IMG/VR virus record: IMGVR_UViG_3300025102_007089
Span: 16,614 to 80,613 of that record
Strand: one strand, 5' to 3'
From: a virus
Length of the DNA: 64,000 nt
Position numbers and translations under genes: made by a program
Notes under the pieces: generated by a model
Seen by the model: only the letters and a program-made list of their open reading frames with translations
Told to the model about the DNA's origin: nothing
Database searches by the model: none
Shown: piece after piece, positions 25,054 to 35,032 of the stretch
Position numbering within the stretch: position 1 is the stretch's first letter
Layout: every line of letters starts with the position of its first letter

Positions 25054-27102
25054 TTAGGATGTTAAAATGCTATCATAAATTGCTTTCTGTAATTCAAATA
25101 ATTTAGAAAATACTCTATTTATTGAAAGATAATTAACACTTTCATTACTATGAAAGTAAAAATCACGTACATTAACGTCAATACTTTCAGGAAGCTTAGA
25201 ATCTAATAATAACTCTGTACCGTAAAACTTTTTACCCTTAGGTATCTTAGTGAAACCGTTATATATATTGAGAGTATCTCTTAGGATATCCTGTATAAGG
25301 GTGTTTAAATTAATACCTATTCCAGTTTCACATATATTATCAAATAAAGTTTCATCAAAAAGACATTCTAAATCCTTTTTTACTAAACTATCTGTTTTAT
25401 CTTTTAATTTTGTGTAATATAATCTACCCACATTATGAAGATATAGTATCACTTCATTTTTTATTGAATCAACTAATACATTTTTATATGCTACTCTATT
25501 AGATTCAAGTAAATTTGTATTCCACTTCCATTGATTATTATCAAATAGATACTCTGTATTATCAAATAGTAAATCCGGAGGTAGATTTAAATCATTTCTA
25601 TTTAAAACTGAAATAGTTGGATCAGGATTAGATAGTAAGCGTTGGGAAATATTAGAATTATCATTAATAGTAAATAAATTACTATCAAACTCTGAAAATA
25701 TTACATCTAAATCAACTGTAGTATCAGTATCTCTATATATAAAGTAACCTACAGGTCTATTTTCTTTAAAAAATAGGTAATCAGGAGTAAAATAAAAAAC
25801 AGTATTAGGAAATTCTGGAAAAGTAAGCGTACTTATAGCTCCACTTTTACTTATTTTTTGAGCATCATCTTTTTCTTTAAAAAGTGGGTAAAAGAACCCT
25901 GTTCTGTTATTATTTGTACCAAAAACTGTATAAGATGAATTAGTTTTTTTAGGTGATTTATATCTAAATTGATTATCGTAATTTATTCTAGTACTTTTTT
26001 GAGGATCAGGTATAATATTAGTTTCAAAATAATTTTCTAAATCAATTTTATAAATTAAAAATTCAGATACATTACTTACTGGCTTAGTTACTATTAAAAG
26101 TAAGTCGTCATGACCTCTTAATGCAATTTTTACATACTCTGGCTCATTTAAATCAGATAATTGTATAGTTTTCAACACCTCAGTCTCATTTTTTAAGGAT
26201 AACTCAATTAATATATCACCTGCATTATTAGAAACTAATGCTCCTTTATATTTTTTACTATAACCTATATTATTATTAACTAATTTATTATCTGATACTT
26301 TTATTCTATCAATTAATTTAAGAGTTTGGCATGATCGGTATATACTTTCATCAAATATATTAACAAATGGTACAGAACTTTCTATATCTAAAGAATATAT
26401 TAAATGATTTGCTTTATCTACATAAATGTCTAAAAGTCTATTGTTGTTATCAAAAGTAACTAAGCTTAAATTTTTAATATCACTACCAAATGCACCTGAA
26501 AATGCTAGAGTTTTTGAATCTGTACTTATAGTATATATAAATCCATCTTCGTAAGTTTCAACAAAACTCTCCGTAGTGTTATCTAATTCAAAAAGTTCAG
26601 GAAATGTATTTTTATCTGCACCAGCAAATGGATCAATTTGATAGGGCTCTTGTAAGTTCTTTATAGTAACCCTATCATCATTACGACTATCTATTGTTGT
26701 TGATGATAATCCAAAAAATGCACATGAGCTTAAGTTATCACTACTAGTAGCCGAATTATATAAAGAAGGATTATATACTTGACTTAAACTAAAAAGAGAT
26801 AAATTATTTTCAAATAATGTTCTAAAGTTTCTCTTTAAAAAATCATTACTTAATATATTTCTAGGTGAATAATTTAAACTGCTAACTAAATTTGTAGTTG
26901 TTGATGTAACATTATTGTCGAATTCTCTCTTATCTAAAAAAGCAAAAGTAATAAAATTATTTTTAGCGCTTAGCGCTTGCGAGGTTTCAGTTTTAGTTCT
27001 ACCGGTATACGCTTCACCTTCTTCTACATTAAAAAAGCCTTCATAATCTTTTCCATCTAATGTAAAAGCATTACCGTCAGTAAATTTATAATAGGATATC
27101 AT
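25054..27102 (-). CDS. Large virion protein, possible beta-propeller, unknown
   Basis: 682 residues, beta-rich, with repeated strand-turn units such as NRLLDIYVDKANHLIYSLDI and HDDLLLIVTKPVSNVSEFLI, which suggest a propeller. The C-terminal 80 residues are helical. Overlaps the upstream gene by 4 bases (ATGA). Position between fibres and baseplate indicates a tail fibre, baseplate periphery or adhesin component. Not recognised by family. Confidence 0.6.
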   Translation of the reverse strand: MISYYKFTDGNAFTLDGKDYEGFFNVEEGEAYTGRTKTETSQALSAKNNFITFAFLDKREFDNNVTSTTTNLVSSLNYSPRNILSNDFLKRNFRTLFENNLSLFSLSQVYNPSLYNSATSSDNLSSCAFFGLSSTTIDSRNDDRVTIKNLQEPYQIDPFAGADKNTFPELFELDNTTESFVETYEDGFIYTISTDSKTLAFSGAFGSDIKNLSLVTFDNNNRLLDIYVDKANHLIYSLDIESSVPFVNIFDESIYRSCQTLKLIDRIKVSDNKLVNNNIGYSKKYKGALVSNNAGDILIELSLKNETEVLKTIQLSDLNEPEYVKIALRGHDDLLLIVTKPVSNVSEFLIYKIDLENYFETNIIPDPQKSTRINYDNQFRYKSPKKTNSSYTVFGTNNNRTGFFYPLFKEKDDAQKISKSGAISTLTFPEFPNTVFYFTPDYLFFKENRPVGYFIYRDTDTTVDLDVIFSEFDSNLFTINDNSNISQRLLSNPDPTISVLNRNDLNLPPDLLFDNTEYLFDNNQWKWNTNLLESNRVAYKNVLVDSIKNEVILYLHNVGRLYYTKLKDKTDSLVKKDLECLFDETLFDNICETGIGINLNTLIQDILRDTLNIYNGFTKIPKGKKFYGTELLLDSKLPESIDVNVRDFYFHSNESVNYLSINRVFSKLFELQKAIYDSILTS

Positions 27103-29417
27103 AGGTAGTTCTTAAAGTTTAGCTTGTTAATTACAGTAGTAGCGGGTAAGTCTTTTGATAACACGGCTATTAAATTATCTTTAACATCATTTAAAATATC
27201 AGTGTTACTTATATTTAAATTATTAACATTTATATCAACTACATTTGATTTTGACTTTAAGTTTGTAGCGAGTGTATTAAGCACCTCAATATTATCAGTA
27301 TAATTCTTCATACCGCAAGGTAAACTTACAATTAAATCGTCAATCTTAGTTATAGCTCTACTAAAAACAGTTAGTAGTTCATCTTCTTGTGAAAGAGGCT
27401 TAAGAGATAAAAATATATTAGTAAGAGTATCAAGTCTATCTAAAGAAGCTCTTAATATATCACCTTTAAATTCACTGCTTTCTAACTTTATATTACCAAA
27501 AATAATTTGTTTATTCGAATATCTAAAGCTGTTAGTATTAAAAGAAAATATTTTTACTGAATTTAAATATACATTACCCTTACCTATTTGATTATTAAAT
27601 GAAACTACTAAATCATTATCATTAGTTTCAGTCAAGGTATGGTCTGTATTAAAAAATTCGTATGTTTCATTAGCATTATCAAAAAAAGTAAAGTTTAACG
27701 ATAAATTATTTTTACTTTTAACTATACTAAAACCTGCTTCAATTTCATTAAAATGTGAAAAAACTTTAAAATCTTTATCAAAAAACTTAAACGCGATGGC
27801 GTAACCACCATTATTATTAATATCTTTATAATATGTAGGTGTTTCTCTTTCCGCTTTAGGTAAATCGCAAAATCTTACCCGTATATCTTCTTTTACTTTA
27901 TCTATATCTATTCTCTCGTAAGTATATTCTTTTTTAGGTTCGAAGGTTAAGTCACTTTTTTTATCAAAGAAGAATTCTTTTTTAACATCATTTTTTAGAG
28001 CAGTATTATCGTTAATAAGTTTTTCAATAGCATCTAAGTAGGTAACTTGATATATCGGCTTACCGTTTAGCGCATCTTCTTTAGTAGTGTAATCAGGATA
28101 ATAATATCTATCAACCCATAATCCCTCTTCTCCTGGAGCTCCTGATAACCAAGTACACAAATATTGCTCTTCTGTATCAGGCATATTTTTTATTTTTTTA
28201 TAAACACGATCAGAAAAATATGGATATGGGTAAGCAAATGACCCACTCTCTGTAAACTTTGTATCATTAATGTTAAGCTTTGTAAATGGATCTAATGATG
28301 ATGGTGCTGTAAAAATATTTGTACCTGGGGTAAATTTATAATTTATATTATAAGTTACATAGTTAAGCTCTAATGTAGAATCTCTTTCAGATGGAATATC
28401 GTTAAATATACTAGTATAGTTTCTAATTTTTCTAGCAAAAACAGCATTATCTTCTGAACTAATTAAACTATTAGATGAAGTAAAGGTGTCAAAGTTATCA
28501 CTTATGTTTTTAAGATTTAATATATTAAAGCTATTTTGTGATAAATTACCAGACTTGTAAAATAGATAATTAGAATCTAAATTAAAGGCGCTTCTATCAT
28601 TATTAATAAGATAATCTGTATCAGTATACTCTACAAACGATGTGTCTAGAGGATCTGATATAGTAGTAGAAAGATTAAACGTAATTTTAGCTGATATAGA
28701 GTTTATAAAAAACTCATTTGTATTTTTATCTGAAATATCTTCACCTATTAATTTAGTATCTTCAGGTTTTATAGCATACTTTTTATTATTCTTTCTAGTA
28801 AAAAAAGCTAAAAACTGATTATTGCTATGCTTAGTTAATATGTACTCTATTTTTTTACCTTCCTCGGTTAAAGTATTTTCTGCTGCAAAAAATACTTCTA
28901 TCTTACCATCCACTTCTTCGTTATCTGAACCTACTAAATAATATCTTATGTTATTATCTACGTAAGATAAAGTACAGTAAAAATCATCTATAAACTCAAC
29001 TAAAAATAATTCCTTAGAAGAGGTTTGAAAGTTAGTAATACCAGTAGCTCCATAATTTTGATAGTTGTTATAGTTAAGTGTATCCTTAAAAAACTCTCTC
29101 TTAATCTCTTTTACAAATTTTAAAAAAGTACCCTTCTTTCCTGGTAGGCGTGAAAAATTTAGCGATGTATAAATACTCGGTGGTTTTATATTTGTAGAGT
29201 TAAATTTAACAATTTTAGTTAAATCTGTTCTTTTTGTAAGATAAAAATTACTAAAGTTTTTATTTTTAAAATCTCTTGAACCAGATAGAGCATCAATAAA
29301 GTTAAACGAATAACCACCTGCGTATGTTCTAGAAAATTGTTCTAGATTTAAAGAATCTATGCATAAAGAACCCTCATTGAATTTAAGGGTACTTAAACTA
29401 GGAATACGACTACTCAT
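27099..29417 (-). CDS. Large virion protein with a lectin-like region, unknown
   Basis: 772 residues. Region about 530-670 (GGYAIAFKFFDKDFKVFSHF, NLSLNFTFFDNANETYEFF, NDNDLVVSFNNQIGKGNVYL) has the strand pattern of a concanavalin/LamG jelly roll. N-terminal part is beta-rich, C-terminal part helical. A CTTAAATA box ends 9 bases upstream. Likely tail fibre or baseplate arm in contact with host glycans; this is inference from fold pattern and place. Confidence 0.6.
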   Translation of the reverse strand: MSSRIPSLSTLKFNEGSLCIDSLNLEQFSRTYAGGYSFNFIDALSGSRDFKNKNFSNFYLTKRTDLTKIVKFNSTNIKPPSIYTSLNFSRLPGKKGTFLKFVKEIKREFFKDTLNYNNYQNYGATGITNFQTSSKELFLVEFIDDFYCTLSYVDNNIRYYLVGSDNEEVDGKIEVFFAAENTLTEEGKKIEYILTKHSNNQFLAFFTRKNNKKYAIKPEDTKLIGEDISDKNTNEFFINSISAKITFNLSTTISDPLDTSFVEYTDTDYLINNDRSAFNLDSNYLFYKSGNLSQNSFNILNLKNISDNFDTFTSSNSLISSEDNAVFARKIRNYTSIFNDIPSERDSTLELNYVTYNINYKFTPGTNIFTAPSSLDPFTKLNINDTKFTESGSFAYPYPYFSDRVYKKIKNMPDTEEQYLCTWLSGAPGEEGLWVDRYYYPDYTTKEDALNGKPIYQVTYLDAIEKLINDNTALKNDVKKEFFFDKKSDLTFEPKKEYTYERIDIDKVKEDIRVRFCDLPKAERETPTYYKDINNNGGYAIAFKFFDKDFKVFSHFNEIEAGFSIVKSKNNLSLNFTFFDNANETYEFFNTDHTLTETNDNDLVVSFNNQIGKGNVYLNSVKIFSFNTNSFRYSNKQIIFGNIKLESSEFKGDILRASLDRLDTLTNIFLSLKPLSQEDELLTVFSRAITKIDDLIVSLPCGMKNYTDNIEVLNTLATNLKSKSNVVDINVNNLNISNTDILNDVKDNLIAVLSKDLPATTVINKLNFKNYL

Positions 29418-29447
29418 TTACATATATATTTAAGCTGTAAATTAAAT

Positions 29448-30086
29448 TCACTTTACAATTTTTATAATATCATCTTCCTTATCAATAATTACATCACCAC
29501 CACCTTCTTCTGCTTTTTCGAAGTTTTTACCTACATCATTTACAATAAAAGATATTTCTTCATCTCCTTCTGTTTGGTTATTAACTTCTAAAACATAATC
29601 ATCAACCTCACCTCTAAATACAAAATTTGAAGAGTAATTTACATCTTGTAATATATTACTGTCTATTAATTCTAAGTCACCAATATTTTCATAGTAACCT
29701 TCAGTTCTTACTTTTATAGGGTATGTTATTTCGGTAATATTCCCATTTATATACTGAATACCTATTTTTAAATCCATGGATTTTATTAACGCAGTAGCAG
29801 AAGGTTTGTAGACATGTTTGTATGTTTTAGATAAAAATACTGGTGCTAACCCTTTAGTAATTTCATCAAAAATACTATCAGTTCTATAAGTTCTAAAGGT
29901 AGTCAATTCAGGTTCTTCAATATCAGTACCATCACCCCAATCAATACTTATATACGAGGGAAAAATATTTTTATAGATGTTTACAATATCTAAACTTACT
30001 TCAGTTAAATCAAATAAATTTAACTGCTCACCTGTTGCAGTTAGTGCAGATTGCGATGTAGATAATGCAAGAGAAAACGTATTCAT
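29448..30086 (-). CDS. PKD-like baseplate/fibre protein
   Basis: 212 residues. YISIDWGDGTDIEEPEL followed by SKTYKHVYKPS is a PKD-type signature (WGDGT ... HxY), a beta-sandwich common in surface and tail proteins. Overlaps the upstream gene by 4 bases. Likely structural in the tail. Confidence 0.65.
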   Translation of the reverse strand: MNTFSLALSTSQSALTATGEQLNLFDLTEVSLDIVNIYKNIFPSYISIDWGDGTDIEEPELTTFRTYRTDSIFDEITKGLAPVFLSKTYKHVYKPSATALIKSMDLKIGIQYINGNITEITYPIKVRTEGYYENIGDLELIDSNILQDVNYSSNFVFRGEVDDYVLEVNNQTEGDEEISFIVNDVGKNFEKAEEGGGDVIIDKEDDIIKIVK

Positions 30087-32893
30087 AATATAAGTGAGTT
30101 GCTTTCACTTCCCGGAGGAACTGAACTAATGTTAAAGTTAAAAGATGTTAAGGTTCTAGATATGTTTTCAAAGGTATAAGTCTTATTATCATATACAGCT
30201 CGTAAATTTTCATCTCTCATAAACAATACATTATCGTTAGAGTCTATATTAACTATATAATTTACTAGCAGTGGCGACTTATTTTGATCTTTTAACAGGT
30301 AACTAATATTAAACATATCAATATCACTACGATATGAAATAACAGGTGTATCTGCTTCATTGTATCTAATATCTATTCCCGATAAAACAAAAAGATTTCT
30401 TCGTTCAACTAATTCAGAAGTACTTTTTGGAAATATTTTATTTGTCTTTTTATCAGTATAGCTATATTTGTAAATTTCTGGATATACAGATAACGCTTTT
30501 GTATCTGTACTGTTTGATAAAGATTTTAATTGATAGTAGTATACGCTATTATTAGTTGAATATCTATTACTAATCTTATCAAAACTATCAGTATTAATTG
30601 AAAGTGAAATATTATTAGTAAACGGGTCAACATATTTATTGTTTTCAAATCTTAAAGGCTCAATAACAAAAAATGAACTAGTCTCAATAAACAATGTATC
30701 ATATAATAGATCAAAATTAACAACTCTACTACTTAAATCATTTTTAATATTAGGCGAATGCTTTGAACTTAAGTAGTTAACAGCAGTAAATAAATGGGAA
30801 CCAACATTTGTTGATTTGTTATTAACAAATATTTGACCTGATAATTTTTCTGCATTATATCTACCTTCTTTAGATGATATGTCTGATAAAAGAATTGAAG
30901 GTTCTAGAACTGTACTATCATAAAAATATTCTTCTTTTTGTGGTGAATAATCAAACAATAATGTATCAGTAAATTTACCTCCTTCCATTCTAGTAAAGTC
31001 ATCTTGTATACCAGATAAAAAGTAGTTAACAAAAAACGTACCTGATGTTGTAGGTACAGCACTATCGCAGAGTGCTCGCTGCAGCGTGTTCCAGTTTGTA
31101 GGGTTATATCGACCGCTTACCCCAGCTATACCAGCATCAATTAACTCAGAATAATAATATTGTAATCCACTATCAAAAGCAGCGCTTAAATCCGATGATC
31201 TCGGTTCCGGTAAAAACTCATCACACCTTTTCATGAAAAAGGCACCATCTTTAACGCTAGCTGTCTCTACATTATTATCGATTATATCAGTATTATTAGT
31301 AGTAGGCTTTATTAGTTCTTCATAGGGGGCAAAATATCTAAAGAATATATTATAAGCTGAACTTGGTAACTGTGGTGAGTTGTCGCCTATAGTAGTTAAT
31401 CCATTTGTAAAAGAAGTAATCCCTGACCTCTTTGTTTCTAAAAATGTTGTTTTATCAGTTACTGAATAATCAAAACTAAATTCAGAATCAAAAAGAGAAT
31501 CATAGAATTGATAACCATTTAAAACTAAATTAAGAATTTTTTTAGTTTCAATAGTAGTTAGATTTTCTCTAAATAAATTATCGTCTTTTACTAGTCCAAA
31601 AGTATTACTATATATGTCAGTTTTGCTATCAAAAATATATCCTTTATTAAAAAGAAACGACATGTCTGCATCTTCATCTCTCTCAAAAAAAGTTGAACTA
31701 TATCCAAGATAAGAAGTATCGTCTTTATCAGTTAGTGGCTGTAATTTAGCTAATCCACTAGTAAGATTTTTTACAAATTCTGCTGGTTCAATATTAAAGA
31801 CAAGAATATTTTGATTATTGGTATATATACTTGGATCGGGAAAAATATATAAACTATCTGGCTCATATGATTCTTTAAACCCAAACTCTATAGCGTTGGC
31901 TTGTATTACATTAATTCCAGTTTTAGTAGGTTTAAAGAAGCCGGCCTCTCTTTCAGTTTCAATAGAGTTAGCAAACACCGACGCAGTAGTAGGGTAATCT
32001 TGATTTAAAAAATTACGGTAAGGCGCTTCTGCTTCTATTAATTTTTCATATACAAACTCACCTGTACTATTAGAAGATATATAGTAAAAATCTGTACCAA
32101 TATATTTTTCAGTTAAATCTTTTTTATTTTTAAAAAGTTCATTTACTTCTAATATATCTCTTAACTCATCTCCTAACCCTTGAAAAACTTCTTCTATTAA
32201 TTTTGTATTATTACTTAGAAATATATTATCAGTAGGGAGCTCACTAGGATCATAGCTTTTAAAATGCTTACCATACTCTTCTACATCTGGCTCTTGATTA
32301 AAATAAGAAGTAAAAGTATCAAAATACTCAGTTAGATCGACTTGTATATTACTTTTTATAGTTTCTATATCGTAAGTAAATTTAGCATCTTCTCTATTTT
32401 CTAAAAAATCTAATATTATCTCAGTAGATCTTTTTTTAATGTTAAAATTACTACCCTTAGTCTTATACTTAATAGCTACATTTTGTAAATTTTCTCTTTC
32501 ACCTTTATAGTAACTAGCTACTTCTCTAAGTTTTTTACTATAGAACGAAATAGCAATAGATAAATCATTCGGATCATTAAAATCAATTACTGATAAAAAC
32601 TTTTTCTCTGTTTCATTACTATAAAAAATTGAAAGTTCTTTTAAGAAGTCTCTATATCTATCTATAATTATTTTTTTATTATCTGCACTCTTATCGTTAG
32701 TGGCTCTATTCCAATTATTAAGATAATGCGTATAGTAATTCTGTAAGGTATCCGGTTCAAACGAAACCTTAACAACTTTCATAAAATCTATAAAAGATAA
32801 AGCTTGATTTCTATCTAACGCATTTTCCCTCTCAACATTAGGATTAGTAATAGATTGAGGTACTGGCGGAAATCCTTTCTGAACACTTTCCAT
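30083..32893 (-). CDS. Largest baseplate-region protein, possibly gp7-like
   Basis: 936 residues, late box AATAAATA 6 bases before the start. The first 200 residues are helical (RDFLKELSIFYSNETEKKFL), the rest mixed and beta-rich. T4 places the 1032-residue wedge protein gp7 after gp6; size and order here are similar, but I see no diagnostic motif. Call it a baseplate wedge or arm protein. Confidence 0.55.
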   Translation of the reverse strand: MESVQKGFPPVPQSITNPNVERENALDRNQALSFIDFMKVVKVSFEPDTLQNYYTHYLNNWNRATNDKSADNKKIIIDRYRDFLKELSIFYSNETEKKFLSVIDFNDPNDLSIAISFYSKKLREVASYYKGERENLQNVAIKYKTKGSNFNIKKRSTEIILDFLENREDAKFTYDIETIKSNIQVDLTEYFDTFTSYFNQEPDVEEYGKHFKSYDPSELPTDNIFLSNNTKLIEEVFQGLGDELRDILEVNELFKNKKDLTEKYIGTDFYYISSNSTGEFVYEKLIEAEAPYRNFLNQDYPTTASVFANSIETEREAGFFKPTKTGINVIQANAIEFGFKESYEPDSLYIFPDPSIYTNNQNILVFNIEPAEFVKNLTSGLAKLQPLTDKDDTSYLGYSSTFFERDEDADMSFLFNKGYIFDSKTDIYSNTFGLVKDDNLFRENLTTIETKKILNLVLNGYQFYDSLFDSEFSFDYSVTDKTTFLETKRSGITSFTNGLTTIGDNSPQLPSSAYNIFFRYFAPYEELIKPTTNNTDIIDNNVETASVKDGAFFMKRCDEFLPEPRSSDLSAAFDSGLQYYYSELIDAGIAGVSGRYNPTNWNTLQRALCDSAVPTTSGTFFVNYFLSGIQDDFTRMEGGKFTDTLLFDYSPQKEEYFYDSTVLEPSILLSDISSKEGRYNAEKLSGQIFVNNKSTNVGSHLFTAVNYLSSKHSPNIKNDLSSRVVNFDLLYDTLFIETSSFFVIEPLRFENNKYVDPFTNNISLSINTDSFDKISNRYSTNNSVYYYQLKSLSNSTDTKALSVYPEIYKYSYTDKKTNKIFPKSTSELVERRNLFVLSGIDIRYNEADTPVISYRSDIDMFNISYLLKDQNKSPLLVNYIVNIDSNDNVLFMRDENLRAVYDNKTYTFENISRTLTSFNFNISSVPPGSESNSLIL

Positions 32894-32899
32894 TTAATA

Positions 32900-32907
32900 T
32901 ATTTATT
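32900..32907 (-). promoter_or_regulatory. Late promoter, AATAAATA
   Basis: Minus-strand AATAAATA, 6 bases before the ATG at 32893. It overlaps the last base pair or two of the upstream gene region. Confidence 0.75.
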
Positions 32908-35032
32908 AGTCAAACAGAGATAGACTACTAAATAAAGAATTACGAAATACTATATCTTCTATTTTATTATCTCCAGAGAACGCACTTAACGGGGTATCAA
33001 AATCAAACGTGTTTTTAGGATCAGTAAAGTCAAGTAATCCGTCAGTTACAGAACCTTCTACACCTGATGTATAGCTATAAAAAGTATAAAAACTAGTTAA
33101 ATCTTCAGTAGAAAAACTTTCAGGTAATACTAAAGGCCAAGCCCAATTAGTACTATAGGTACTTAAACTATATTCAGTAGTAGTACCATTTAAAAATGAT
33201 ACAGCGCACAATGGTTGAAAGGAATTTAAAAGTATACACTGCTTACTAAATTTTTCTTTAGCAACTATATCTGTACCAGCTGTAACTATATATGAAAGTG
33301 TATCAATTTTATCACCAAGATTAGTACCATATACTGTTGGATTACCACCTCCTTTATCATCTAAATTTTGACTAAATTTATTTCTTGTACCCTTTAATTT
33401 ATTATATTCAGTAGAGAATAAAGAAATAAATCTAGCTACACTAGGTGGAAAATTAAAAAGTGATTGATCGTATATATTAGCTTCTTCATTAACTAACTTA
33501 CTTAAAGATATAATTGATCTTATATCACATGAATCAAGATCAATTTTATTATCTACAAAATTAAAAATTTTAGAATTGATAGTTTTGCCTAATGAAGAAG
33601 AAGAACTACTTAAATCACCAAAAATAGAACCTATAAAATCATCAAATAAAACATTTTTATCTAATAAAATTTCTTGAAATCTTAAACTTTTAAAAATATC
33701 TGTATAATCAACATTTTCGTTTTGCTTTGAAAATCCATAAAAATCTTTAGGAAATGCAGTCAGTGGGACTGCATTACTTGTCAAAGCTAAGTTAACAGAG
33801 CCATTAGTAAATAAACTGCTTACTGTAAGGGTTAAAGAAGTTGTTTCAGTAGAAAGACTGTCATTAAAAGTAAGACCCCCATAATACCAAAAATTAGTAT
33901 CTACACCATCAATAGATCCTGATAAGCTTTCAATAGTAAAGTTACTACTACTTACATTTACACCGTCTTTTTGTAAGGTAAATGTTGGGGTTCCTATAGC
34001 AGATAAATTTTTAACTGTAAAATTTTGTATACTTTTAGGTTTTACTAAAAATGGTATCTGAACACCTTTGAATTGAACTGGGCTTATACCAAATATAGTT
34101 GCTTCTTCTAATCCTTCACTATCTAATCCATTTGAAGTAGCATTTAAACTTGATATTTTAAATGTTGATGAAGCTACGGCATCTACATTAGCAGTTAAAG
34201 TTATACCTAAATTATTATTATTATCGTTTACTGAAAAATTACCAGACTTATCTCTACTAAAAATCTTTTTTCTATCTTTAAATAATTCTATACTTATAGG
34301 GCTACTTACTGAATTATCAGTACTAAAATAAAAATTATTAATACCGGATGAACCTACATATAAACTACCTTTATCAGTACTTTTAGCTGGTACTATTATA
34401 GGAGGATTTACTCCAGAAAGTTTAACATAAACATTTTCCGAGCTTAATGTTAATTTAGATACTTCATTGTATTCATGAGCACTTAAATTATCAATAAAGG
34501 CTCTTTCATAAAAAGAATGATACCGTTTTAAGTGATTAAATTTATATGGTAGTAAGTCAAAATAGTTAGGTAGTCCTGTTCCGGAAATACTAAAAAATAT
34601 ATCATTGTTAGTATTATAAAAAGGAGAATTATTTGTAATAGTAATAGCTTCTGAAAAATGACCTGCAGATAGAGTTAAAGTATTGTTTGGTATACTTATA
34701 GAAAAAGTATTTTCTATATAATCTTTAATATCAACGTTAGCAGAGTAGGAACCTAATACATTGTTATTTTGACAATCTCTTAATACCATTCTCACCTTAT
34801 ACCTACCAGGTAGTTCATAAGTATGAACAGCAGTAGTTGAATGAATTATTGTACCATCTCCTAAATCAAAAGTAGCAGTAGTGTTATTTAGATCTTGTAA
34901 AATTGTACAACCTGCTGGAATGTCTGCTACAAATGTTAAAGGAGTAAGAGATAGATTATAGGAAGATAAAACGTTATCTTGTTTATAATCTTCTACTCTA
35001 AATAAGGCATAGGTTGTATTAATATTACTCAT
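32906..35032 (-). CDS. Baseplate-region protein with a PKD domain
   Basis: 708 residues. Residues about 45-105 hold a PKD domain (TATFDLGDGTIIHSTTAVHTY, then GRYKVRMVLRD). The rest is rich in serine, threonine and asparagine strands, as in tail fibre and baseplate proteins. It overlaps gp6 by 8 bases. Two PKD genes in one baseplate block suggest modular surface-binding arms. Confidence 0.65.
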   Translation of the reverse strand: MSNINTTYALFRVEDYKQDNVLSSYNLSLTPLTFVADIPAGCTILQDLNNTTATFDLGDGTIIHSTTAVHTYELPGRYKVRMVLRDCQNNNVLGSYSANVDIKDYIENTFSISIPNNTLTLSAGHFSEAITITNNSPFYNTNNDIFFSISGTGLPNYFDLLPYKFNHLKRYHSFYERAFIDNLSAHEYNEVSKLTLSSENVYVKLSGVNPPIIVPAKSTDKGSLYVGSSGINNFYFSTDNSVSSPISIELFKDRKKIFSRDKSGNFSVNDNNNNLGITLTANVDAVASSTFKISSLNATSNGLDSEGLEEATIFGISPVQFKGVQIPFLVKPKSIQNFTVKNLSAIGTPTFTLQKDGVNVSSSNFTIESLSGSIDGVDTNFWYYGGLTFNDSLSTETTSLTLTVSSLFTNGSVNLALTSNAVPLTAFPKDFYGFSKQNENVDYTDIFKSLRFQEILLDKNVLFDDFIGSIFGDLSSSSSSLGKTINSKIFNFVDNKIDLDSCDIRSIISLSKLVNEEANIYDQSLFNFPPSVARFISLFSTEYNKLKGTRNKFSQNLDDKGGGNPTVYGTNLGDKIDTLSYIVTAGTDIVAKEKFSKQCILLNSFQPLCAVSFLNGTTTEYSLSTYSTNWAWPLVLPESFSTEDLTSFYTFYSYTSGVEGSVTDGLLDFTDPKNTFDFDTPLSAFSGDNKIEDIVFRNSLFSSLSLFD

